Assembly (NCBI GenBank): GCA_038501625.1
Contig: JAZAYU010000001.1
Coordinates: 7,648,829-7,712,828, forward strand
Direction: 5' to 3'
DNA length: 64,000 nucleotides
From: Corbicula japonica
Lineage: Eukaryota; Mollusca; Bivalvia; Venerida; Cyrenidae
Part shown: one piece after another, positions 27,201-39,200 of the stretch
Layout: every line of letters starts with the position of its first letter
Position numbering within the stretch: the first letter of the stretch is position 1
The notes under the pieces: model-generated
What the model was told of the DNA's origin: nothing
Seen by the model: only the letters and a program-made list of their open reading frames with translations
Databases searched by the model: none
Made by a program: the position numbers and the translations under genes

Positions 27201-30200
27201 ATCGGGTCTCAGAAGCTGTAGCAGACAATAGCCCGGAGATGTTGTCTCATCCTGCACCATCACATACTGCTGCTTGTCAGGCAGATATTCCCACTCTGAC
27301 CAGTCCTGTAGTATCCTGAATCTATGGTGACATACAAGTTGATCTATATCAGAGTTTAGACCTTGGGTAGTTGATCCCTCAGTTTGGCTGCCAAAATAAT
27401 ATGATGACATTAGTCTGTACTCTGGTATTAATTGATCACGAATTTTGAATATAGCCTCATTTAACATCCAGGCTCTTCTTCTCTTCATTATCATTGTCTT
27501 GTTTACCCCGATGTCATCCAGAACTTGAGACAGTCTCTGTGACAGGTTATGATAGTGCTCTGGTTGACTGAACATTCTGATAAAATAAGAATTCAGTGCC
27601 ATTTACTACTGTGATTTAATGTCATTAATAAATCATTATGTATTTTTTATACCTTATTATGATTTGATCCTTACAAAAGTTATTATTCAAGCCAGAAAAT
27701 AGACAAATTTGTAGTTGTTCTTTTATTGTTTTATTTGTGTTATTACGTGTTCATTGTTTAGATTTGTATTTTGATGTGATGGCTTTGTGCAGAAATATAA
27801 GATGTTTGCTATATTAGTAAATTTTCATTGCTGTTGTTTTTTCTATCTAATTAAGAACAGCATAGTTAAGTTTTCAAAGTTATTTGATCTGCCTTAACCC
27901 TTTACTCAATGAGTTATGGTTGTTGTCCATGGGCATACATTGTAGATCTAGATCATCCATTAGATTACTCTGACTAAGAAGCAAACAGTGTAGATCCTGA
28001 TGTCTGGCTGATCTGGATCTTCACCTTTTGAACATGAGATAAAATTCATTGCCCAAGGTTATAAAATAGAAACCAGTCTCAAGTCTCAAGCATCTGATAG
28101 GCCGAAATGACGACCAGTCACCATTTCAGCCAATCAGATGCTTGAGATTTGAGACTGGTTTCCAATCTCAGTTTTATAACCTTCACAACATATTTATGGA
28201 GTCAAGGGTTATAACTAGATAGAACAAAATACCAAACCCTTAGAACAAATTCATCTGAAATGTTGGTACAATTATCTATATCATCTTATCTGTCTATTTT
28301 TATACAGAGATACATTATTGTCAATGATGATAAATTATAGTAGTGACTTCTTTATAACATTCTAGTATAGATAACTATAAAATTTTAACAAACCTGAAAT
28401 TTTATAGGTGATTCTGTTGAAACTATGGAATTTTTCAGGGGTTTCCTGTAATGTACTTCCTCTTTCCTTTTTAAATGTATCAAAGGGAAATAACATGATA
28501 ACTTCAAGTACTTTAACTATATTTTTCTAATCTCCCTTCCTTTAAACTACTAGATATATAGTGCAATTATATTAACCTGCCCATTATGCATACATTACAC
28601 AGTGGTTGAACGTGCTATTTTGAGACGGGGATATCCTTGCTATTTTGGACTGCTCTTTTGCATTTGTATGTATATGTTTAAAACTGCGTTCACTTCCATG
28701 TGCGTCTATAGCGCAGTTGGTAGGAAGGCAGAAAATACCAAACAACATTTTTTTTTGTTAGACGCTTGGCGCGGGTTCGAGTCATACTTGGACCTATAAT
28801 ATTTTTCGTGGCGTTTTATATTGTAGATGTTTATTGTTTATTTGTGTATTTTTTTTTTAATATTATGTTTTTTGGGGGGCTTTATTGATTTATTTTTATG
28901 GACGTTTTATTGTTCCGCCATTTTAAAACGTATACACGTTGTGTAAACTACATAGTTCTTAATGATCATCTGCCATACATGTAGAAATTAACAACGGTTT
29001 CCACGAGAAAAATAACAAAAACGAGAATCTTTATGTAAATAAACGCTTTAACTTAAAAAAGGGTAAAACAAAATTGGCGCTAGCAGGACTCGAACCACAT
29101 ACCTTTAGCGTGTGAATGCTGCACTTTACCACTGAGCCATTCCGCCTATATATACATGCCTAGCGGAAAGAAGACACCTATATACTTCATTAGTAATGGA
29201 TTTCCCGTTGAGGTAATGACGACTTTCACGCTTTGGTGATAAAGTTAAAAATATCACAACCATCCACCGAATAATGTATGCAAAATGGGCAGGTTAATAT
29301 AATCGCACTATACCTTAACATCCTTTGTTTAACATGTTACAATGCATGTGTTTATATTTGCCTTTATTGTGTTTTGAATGCCAAAGAGGTTGAATTAACA
29401 TAATAATCTCCTACTCTGTGTTTACATCCATACCAATCTTGTCTTGAACATAACTTTGCAACACCTAAATGGATTTCAGCCAAAGTTCTTGCACATCTTT
29501 TTTAATTTTTTTGGTAAATAAACCACAGATATCAATCAGATATTTTCTTAACAAAAATACTTATCCCTATTAAGGCATTGCTTGGTTTGTCATTGCTTTG
29601 TCATAGACAAAAAAGAAAAAAATCAAAATCTAATGAAGCTCAATAAAACTTTGCACAAACTAAAGTCTGTCCCACCTAACCGTGAAACACGTTTTCTGAA
29701 TTTATTATGCATCGTTTTAAAAAAAGAATACCACCAATCGACGCAGAAAAAAAATTCATGGGGGTGGTCTTTCCTTAGATTTTTGATATTTTGTTCAGTT
29801 ACGAAGATATTTGTGTTTGTTTCCACCCTATGGGAAATTTACATTGTTTATTTTGGTTGCCATTCGAAAATTCTCTTTGTCGGAAGTTTGCCGGCAAACA
29901 TCACGCGGATTACCAAGGAAATTAAAGTAAGTAGCTGAGGGGATGTCTCAAAGTCATTAATCCGCTTAGTTTTAATCAATAAATATTTGAAATAAAAATG
30001 AAGGTGTTTCTAATAAATCTATGAAGGAAATTCGATGTAGTCTACGATGCCGATTTGAACGAACATTAAATCTTGACGAAAATAATAGATCTACTGATTA
30101 TTGTCAATAAAAGCTTAAATTTAGACTCGCATTCAATTTCAAGAAAGAGGCTGTTTACAACAAAATTTCCTGCCTTAAACATCATGAATCCAAGAAAAAT

Positions 30201-33200
30201 TATTCCGATAAAGAATTTTCACTTAAAGTTATCACGATGCTCATAATTATGGTCAAAAACGGCACCATACTGGGATGAAACATAACCTTCTGCAGTATGT
30301 TTCAAACATATGGCATCGGAGAAGCCATCTTTAGTTTACATCCTCATCCACGGCAATGTTTTTGAATATTAACCGCTCGCTAACTTACATGAATCACGCC
30401 TCATTCCACGAAAATAGTTGAATTTAGCCTGAAAAGTCTAGCTAGAACCGGATTGCAGTAGCGCGCATACTGCGTAGTAGGTACCGAATCAGGGCAAGAA
30501 ATAAGTGTTCCGAGGTCCCCAACGGGGACTTCCAGAATAAATATTTCGCGGGATATATGGAAAGGCTATGTTATTTTAAATGTGACTATGCAGGATAAAA
30601 AATAACTTTTTATATATTTTAGTTACGTTTACAGTAATGCGATTTTATTTAACTATTACTTTCAATACCATGCGCTATTCGGGTTTACGATCTAAACTAA
30701 AGTTCTGATTATCAGGGGCGAAGCCAGAGGTTAATTTACGGCAATAGTACAGGTTTCGCAAAAGGTCTAAATTTGTTTAAAGTCTACATTGTATAAATGT
30801 ATTTCATGATTGTAATTTTTACACATAAGACAATAATGACCTGTGTCCAACATATCATGGTGATGGTAAGGGTGAACTTTGTAAAGCCTCGTGGGCAAGT
30901 CATATGGTTTTATAAAGATGCACACAATTAGACAACGGCATTTTGATCTAGCGGTTAATCTGATAATAGAAATAAACACTGTTTTCATGTGTTTGTTCGC
31001 CAATGTTTTTTCAAAATTTTCTGTTGATTTTATTAACGTAGGAGCCTGAATACGACGAAAGAGCCGGGACGGTGTCTTCATCAGTCAGATAAATCATCGT
31101 CCATTATTTCTTGTGTATGTGGTGCATGCGCTTACGTTCTATATGATATAATGATAGCTGCAAACACCAAATTAAGTATAGGTTATTGTTCATTTAGAGG
31201 CTTGTATGAAAATTAAACGGTCAGGCCCAGCGCAGCTGGGCGACCGTTTAATTTTTCATACAACCCTCTAAATAAACTATAACGTATATAATGGTTGAAA
31301 TTATTTTTGTAACTGACAAAAGAGTCTCCGCCTAAATTATCATAAATGGGTGTACACAAAATTTACTGTCAAACTGTAATTAGTTTTGTGGCTTGTAAAC
31401 ATGTACTGAAAGAATATTTTAGAAAGCGAATTATGCAATTTTTTTTATCTGAAAACACAATGGGTCTCAGGGGAAACCTGTGTGAGAGTGTATGTTGGGT
31501 GGAGAAACAAGGGTTCGTCAGTGAAAGTTCCATTTAACCCTTTACTCCATAAATACATATTTTATCTCTTGGCAAAACAGTTAATATCCAAGATCAGCTG
31601 ACACATCCGTGCATTCCGATCATGATCTACACTGTCCGCTTTTAGACTCTGTAAGTTATTTCTGACCAAAAAACAAACAAACAACAACGAACAGTGTATA
31701 ACTCCAGATCAGATGAAATTTATTTTATGGCTGATCTGGATCTACACTGGTCCCTATGTGATAACAGACGTGTCTATCGAGTAAAGGGTTAAACATTTTA
31801 AGAAGTTGATCACCAGCCAAAAAGTCAACGTTCAAATCAATATTTAAATGATTTCCTTTACCTCTCACTTTGTAAGTCACGCCTACTTCCACGCTTTAAA
31901 AGATCGTAAGCAAACAATACATGTTCGTCATTAAATGTTCGAACAATAATCGTGAGCGAATTGTCCTATTATAACACATTTCCGACGCGCAACATTATGA
32001 GAATTAAGGTTCGAAATATTTGAAAAATACTGCATGGCCATTGGCTCAAAAATAATTTCAACCATTATTAAGAGATTCGGAGCTGATTAATAGATCAGTA
32101 GGTAGAGAGTCTATCTCTGTGTCTAGGGATCCCCCGATACATCAACTAAATATACGAATTTTGAATCGTGGTCCAGTGTATAGAATCTATCCACCATAGG
32201 CTAATAAAAAATATATAGGGATAATAATTTAATTCCGCTGTATCTTGCCCTAGCCTCCGAAAATCGAAAATGACTAATACTCTTCTGTAGCGATGATAAA
32301 TAAATTTAAATGCACAAACGGGATATAGATCAATTTTAGATACTCGCTTCACCTTCTCAGTTTTCTGCCAATCACCATAATCAAACTTTATTTTATACAT
32401 AAAGAACAACATACCAACATACATAGTTGCGTCTATTCAATGTTGTCGAATTATTTGAATCTACGGTTTTGTGTTTTTTATCAATAAAATCGCGCTACGA
32501 AACGTGACCTTTTAAAAGAATGTCGATATTTTTATTTACTTTATGATGAGACTGTGTCCTTTTCTCTATCTATTAGGACCATAGACGGACGGGTATAGGA
32601 ACTGATGTTAAATTAAGGCGCACTTTGGGCGCGCAATCTAGAATGTACGCGTTGTAATGAACGTTTGAGATCGTGTCTAGTTCCAGGATGAAATCAGACT
32701 TCTTCGGTGTTCCATGGGGTCATCGTTGTTTCGCCCTGTTGTCCTCTTGATCGAGACCATGAAAACTTGATACAGAAAGATCATGAAAACACTACGCAAA
32801 ATCGTAAAAGCACGATGCGAGATCGCGAGAACATGATGAGAGGGCAAGATGTATCTTGTTCTCGCGATCTCGCCTCGTTGTCTAGCGATCTTGCATCCCG
32901 TTCTCTCTTTTGTGATCTCATGAAAAAACGAGACCATGAGAAAACGAGAACATGGCGACGCGAGGTAGCGAAAACATGTTGCGGGGCCCTCTCATCGTGT
33001 TCTCGGGACCTCGCATTTTTTGAGACTTCGAAATTTTGTGTTCTCGCGTTCTCGTCTACAGTTCAGCGGAACAGAACAGAACATCATCTTTATTTTCCCA
33101 GATGTGTAGTACATGAAACATAGGAACAGTCAATATGATATATGGTGGAGAGCAGATTATAGGTTCATTTTACATAAATATCAAGGTGCTTTTTGGTTGG

Positions 33201-36200
33201 TCAACAGTGAAAAAAAAGGAAAGATAACCGTAATCACATTGTCCGGGGTATGGTGGATGATCTACATTTAGTGTTTTTCTCACAAGCCCCCGATCATTAT
33301 CTTTTTTCTATCTTTTTGTTTATGTTTTCCGTTTTCCCACTAAATCCATTTTAATGTTAACCTGTATGCCAAATGATATTCTGTTCTTTTCCACTGAATG
33401 TTCTTTTCCACTGAATTGTAAATGAGCTAAAAGAAAAAAAAACACTCTGAAAGAAAAAAAATCTATAAAAACAGAAAAAAAGGATTCCAAAGTCCAACCT
33501 TTAACTAAAGTTCAAAATAACAAAAAATTTAGTGATTTTTCGTGTATGTTGACATTCAGTCGATAATTTATATTTAAAGCGATGCGTTTTTGGAAAGCGG
33601 TCTCGTTTACCGATGTATAAACTCCTGGTTACGCCCCAGTAAAATTCCGATTACGTCATCAAACACTGTCATTATTTAGGTCAATGATTTTGGTGCAAGT
33701 TCAAAGATGTCGGTGCGATCATAATTATTTAGAATGACGACATGACTATGACGAAAGAAAATAAAAGTAGGTTGTAGATTTTTTTTATTTTACCCACTTT
33801 GTGCATATAAATAACTCACTTTCTGCACAAACGTGTTTTAATCATTATTCATTACACATCTGTATTATTAACAGAGATGAAAATGTTAACACAACTTCGC
33901 CATAATAGTAAGTTAACAAGAACATTGAAACCGCCCCTTCGTGACGTTGTGAAATAGATCACACGTGAGATATCGCGGCAATAAATGGACGTAAACAAAT
34001 AACATTAGCGTCTATGGGGAAAATGAAACTTTTACAAATAACTATTTTATAGGTGTTTAAATCCAAAAACTAAGGAAAGACCACCCCCATGGATTTTTTT
34101 TCTGCGACGATTGGTGATATTCTTTTTTCCAAACGATGCATAATAAATTCAGAAAACATGTTTCACGGTTAGGTGGGACAGACTTTAATGTTATATTTAT
34201 ATGTTAAGTTTACATAAGCTAAAAAAAGTTAGAACAGTAAAGAAAGATAGTAAGACCTAAAAAATCCCTAAAATTCTATTTGCAATTTATCATTAAAACG
34301 AAGCAACACTAAACATCAATTAAAATGTCTTCATGAATATAGAGGATATTAGTTTTTACCAGTGGAAGGTAGAAATATATTTCACTGAGTGAGCTCCAGA
34401 ATTCGTATTTTAATGAGTGGCATTGCCAAGAGTGAAAATACATAATTCTGGAGTTTACAAGTGAATTATATTTCAATCTTTCATTAGTAAAAACAAATTA
34501 TTTTCTTTTTATTTTATGCTTTTAGTGCACAATTTGTGAGAATTTGTCAGAATTTCAAAGATTACATGAAATGGGTACAACTATTCTTCTTCACTGTTCT
34601 TACTTTTCTAAACGTATGTAAAATAATCATACACTTATAGCATTGATTTGTGCAAAGTTTGATGGAACTGGAATGTGCTGTTTGAGAGATTTTGAATTTT
34701 TCTTTTTTGTCTATGACAAAACAATGATGGTTGGAGCAATGCCTTAATACTTAACCTAACAGCCTGGTTTTATCACATTACAGAGTTTCTTGTTGTTTAT
34801 AATACAGAATGCAACAACAGAAGAAATCTGATGATGAATGCGATAAAAATGGCAACCTTGTCTGCAAACTGTTTCTATAAAGTTTTATCCTCAAAGTGGA
34901 TGTTCCCCAATGTGGGAGATTATATTATCACAAAGAGGCAGATCCTCTCATCTCTTGGAGATTCTCTCAAGATGAGGATATAGTATGATAACTAGGCAGT
35001 CATGTGACCTACATGATAATTTTAATATAGTTTATCAGTAAAAAGATTTACAAATTTGATATCCCCATGTCCGCTTGATGAGCACTGATCATTGGACAAA
35101 TATTTGATTCACCCCAGTCTGCCATAAGATCGTTCTTTGTTATATTAACAAAATATCACCTAACTGTCTGCTTATCAATAATCTGTTATAAGCAGGTCTT
35201 TATATGATATATTATTTTACAGGTGGATCAGGTTCGAACACAGTCTAATGAGCGTATACGTAAGTTAACAGAAGAAGTGCACGCCCTGGAGATGGACAAT
35301 TCGGAGAAGAGAGACAGTCTGGAGAAAGCCATCCGAGAGAAGAGAGCTGCTGAATCCGAACTGGAGAAGGTAATAACTCAAACCATGGAATGGCCAAAAG
35401 GGAGATTGGGAGAAATTGCCTACTAAAACCCTTTACTCATTACCGGTATAATGCATTTTAATGCACATGCCGCCAGTAGATCCGGATCAGCCAGCTCATC
35501 CATGCCTTCAGATCTGCATCTGCACTGATGACTTGGTCACAAATAACTTAATTAATCTAAAGGTGAAAAGTGTAGATCCTGATCAGATGGTCTGGATCTA
35601 CACTGTTTGCTCATGTGATAAAGACCTTTCTGTGGGATAGAAGGTTTAAGTTAACTCTCTACCTAGTAAAGGAAGAAGTTTTTTACTGGATTCCTAATAC
35701 AGAAAACATGTTAGCATTATTGGTTTGAAATAGATTTAGTACTAAGTAATGCAACAAATGTCCTGTGCATAGCACTTAATGCTAGGAAGAGTCGCATCCT
35801 TTCTTAGGTCACTAAAAATGAGCTTCAACTTGGCTCCATTATCCCAAAAGAAAATAAGGTACAACCGAGTGAATGCTATATAATATATTAATTCAATGAA
35901 GCAAATAGAGGATATTTGTTTTTACCAGTGTTAAATATATTTCACCAAGTGAGCTCCAGAATTTGTATTTTCACAAATGGCGAAGCCACGAGTGAAAATA
36001 CATAATGTTCACAAGTGAAATATTTCTATCTTTTAGTGGTAAAAACAAATTTTCTTTTTATTTTATGCTTTTAGTGAACATTTTGTGTGAATTTGGCAGA
36101 CAAAATTTAAGAAATGACACCAAAACCTCTTGTTTGTGATGAAAACAGTGAAATACCACTTTTATTTCACCGGGAAATTTCTATAATTCACTGAAAAGCA

Positions 36201-39200
36201 TAAAATAAAATGCAAATGTTTATGGATATTTATTAAAGGATTGAATTAATATTTGATTGTTTACATTATGGTAGGGAAAACAGTTGAGTTGTTTAAACTA
36301 AAGTGTGTGAAGCCCGTGTACTTTAAACAATCCAACTGTTTTTGATACCCAAATGAAAAACATCAATTTGAAATATTTATTCAATCCTTATATTTACACA
36401 CATTAATCCTCTAATATATACAGAAGTTATTAGAAGAACTTGTGGTATTATGGCTCTTCCGAATTTCTGTTGCAACAGCAATGTTAACGACAAATTGAAT
36501 GACTACATGCTCGTTTGCAGCAACACTCATGGCAAAACATGTGTGCTCGGCAATGTCGCACGTCAAAACATTGTGCAACGTCCAATAAATTATGAACGGT
36601 CTTACTGTAGCCACGCCTTTAAAGTAACATGTCACGCTGTTTACCATTTGAAATTGTGATTCGTAAGATGAATAGGACTCTATCATAGAATACAAAGTTG
36701 AAGTGTAAATTCAACTTCTGTGAATTCTTTAATAGTCATGGGCTACTACTTTTTGTGGACAGATCATTCAACAAATTTACAACCCATGTTATTCAGAATT
36801 GTATTTAAATATAGTTTTAGAAAATTGAAAACCATGATTAAAACAACAAACCAACATGCTGTTTTTGCTGAAAATGACATCATTTGATGCTTATGAAAAT
36901 AAATATATTTACACTATCATGCATGTAAGTAAAAATGATTTAATTTTCAGTAAATGAAATTTAAATTGGTCAGTTATTGGTTTGATTGATATGCTTATTG
37001 TTGCAGGTATACAAAGAAGGTGTAAAACAGATGAGTAAAGAACAAGGGAACTTTGAGAGTATGAACAAACGAGCCATTAATGCTGAGAGGGCGAGAGATG
37101 ATGCCAACCTCCTGGTAGAATCGCTGCAACATAAACTCAAAAGGGAAGAAATAAAGTAAGACCATAAAACTGTTTCTATTTTAATTAAAATAACAAAAGC
37201 TTTAAAAAATGTAGACTAGACATACACTTTCTATAAAAATCAATGATCATTCAATGTTATCAATAAATAAAAAGTTGCAATAACTCATTTATCTGAATTC
37301 AATTTGCAGGGTTTCAGTTCTTTCAGAGCCTCAGAGCCTCTTCCCCAACATTCCATTACCTTGTTCTATTTTGACCTTACAGTGCCCAGCAGCTAAAAGA
37401 CCAGCTGGAGGGACAACTGAACAACTACAGAGACAGAATGTCCAGCTTACAACAAGAGTTTGAAAATGTTAACGATGATCGTATACGACTGCTGGATGAA
37501 ATAGATGACATGAAGAAAAAGATACAGACAGCTCAACAAGAAAAAGAAGCAGCACAAAGAAAATACCAAAAAGAGGTAATGTAGGATTCATGTGCAGCTT
37601 AAATAATAATAGAACATTAACAAGTACCTACTGAATTACTGACTCAGTTCTTGTGAATCTCTTTTGAAGAAGCATGTGTTATTCAACAACCCATCACCTC
37701 TTAGGTACTAAATACTTAAAAAAGTAATAGGGTAAGCAACAGAGTTCATTCAAACCAGCATAGAAAAGTGTGTTAGTTATAGGGTAAGCAATAGAGTTCA
37801 TTCAAACCAGCATAGAAAAGTGTGTTAGTTATAGGGTAAGCAATAGAGTTCATTCAAACCAGCATAGAAAAGTGTGTTAGTTATAGGGTAAGCAATGGAG
37901 TTTATTCAAACCAGCAGGCTATAACACTTGATATTAATTGAAAATTAATGCTGTTATTTGAAAATTAACATTTGGATAAAGCTAGCTACTATCATGTGCT
38001 CAGTTACTGCTGATGCTGTTGATTTGAAACTTAATTAGAGACTTTAGTGGTCAGACAATCTGTTTATCTAACACTTATTTTTTAATGCAAATAACAGCCA
38101 ATGTTTGACTCAGAAATATATGTTAAAGTTTTTTGTGCAAACTTCGACTATGCATATATCTCATTAATCACTTATTGAGCATAATTTTCATTACATGTTA
38201 AATTTAATCCATTAGCTGCTAACAATTCATAAATTGCCAATCAGGCTGCCCTCTCTTCGTTTGTTTCTTTTTTTTAATCAACTTTCCTGTTGAAGATTTT
38301 AGTTTATAAAATAACACCAGTATTTCATAATATTATAATTTTACATGTTCCATATTTCATCTGTACATTTGTGACAAATATACAGAACAATATTCAAAGG
38401 GTTACAGGAAAACAAAATTAAAAAATAGCAGACATTAAAACTGCATGTTTAATCCACCAATACAGCTTGTACATCATATATCCAGTCAGTGTCGTTCAGG
38501 TCAGCCTGCACATATGTGTAGTATGGTCTAAATCTACACTGTTAATGTTCTGGTTAGAAATGACCTGACGAATCAGAAAGCAGATAGTGTATACTCAGAT
38601 CAAAATGTGCAGGTTGATCAGAATCTACACTGGTTGTACATGGCATATAAGCCATATATACTTAGTAATGGGTTAACCATAGATCTAATATAATCAGAAG
38701 TCCCACAGAAATAAGGATGTATATGATACAAGCAAACAAACATAGCACAAAGCACATTTCAAATGGAAATGCTTGAACCTGTCAATCTTTTATACATGGA
38801 TCAAAGAATAAATAAATTGGCCAGTGCTTGAGCTATTTCTTTGTTGTCTGTTTTAGATTACAATTTATGAACAAGAGAACAATATGAAGATTCGGGAGTT
38901 TGAAGTCAAGCTACAGTCAACAGAGGATGTCAATAGACACTCCATGTCAGAACTGAGGAAGTTACTAAATGGTCAACAGAGAATGTGTGCAAGGTACATT
39001 TAAACCAATCGCATTTTGTTACCACTAACAACCAAAGAATACTATAAACTCCTGGGCCCAAGATAATAAACATTAGTTTCGAGACCAGTCTCATATCTCA
39101 AGCATCTGATTGGATGAAATGGCAACCAGTCGATCAGATGCTTGAATTTTGAGACTGGTCTCTTGAATTAGTTTTATGATCTTAGGCCGTGTAGGTTCAA

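Larger units (their letters stand above)
28559..29310. mobile_element. 752-bp TA-flanked element with two tRNA-like modules, copy 1 only
   Basis: Ends TAGTGCAATTATATTAACCT and AGGTTAATATAATCGCACTA. The inverted repeat runs on through CTGCCCATTNTGCATACATTA, about 40 bp. TA at 28557-28558 and 29311-29312. Copy 2 shows the empty site TAGATATACCTT near 59635. Contains the tRNA-like segments at 28702 and 29076. Confidence 0.85.
29663..34185. mobile_element. 4.5-kb TA-flanked element with ~125-bp TIRs, copy 1 only
   Basis: Begins AAGTCTGTCCCACCTAACCG and ends with its complement. The arms (about 29663-29790 and 34058-34185) match over ~125 bp, including GGGGGTGGTCTTTCCTTAG. TA at 29661-29662 and 34186-34187. 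Copy 2 has only the continuous flank near 60027. There is no transposase frame in 4.5 kb. The interior carries a MITE (31536), a hairpin (31178) and a GAGAACATG-rich block (32740). A nonautonomous or composite DNA transposon, superfamily unassigned. Confidence 0.85.
19690..38165 (+). repeat. segmental duplication, copy 1 (SCLT1 exons 9-14 plus cGLR-like A)
   Basis: Collinear with 49785-64000. Landmarks match in order: 20399/50241, 21132/50694, 23980/52186, cGLR-like gene 25446/54101, 35223/61331, 37007/62299, 37383/62669. Intron sequence is also shared. The offset varies from about 24 to 30 kb because each copy has its own insertions. Homology appears to begin near 19690, inside a MITE, and is unambiguous from about 20310. 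It still continues at the window end, where 38159 onward matches 63984 onward. Confidence 0.92.

Noticed and set aside
29076..29146. Functional tRNA-Val gene
   Set aside because: Outer acceptor pairs and most T-stem pairs are broken and the anticodon loop is one base too long; kept only as a pseudogene.
29582..29938. 118-codon open frame
   Set aside because: It crosses from host intron into the left TIR of the 4.5-kb element; no domain and low-complexity content.
32707..33123. 138-codon plus-strand open frame
   Set aside because: It runs through the GAGAACATG/CTCGCG word block inside a transposon. The composition is repetitive and resembles no protein.
37731..37919. Possible CRISPR-like array
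   Set aside because: Contiguous 52-bp direct tandem units without distinct spacers, in a eukaryotic intron.
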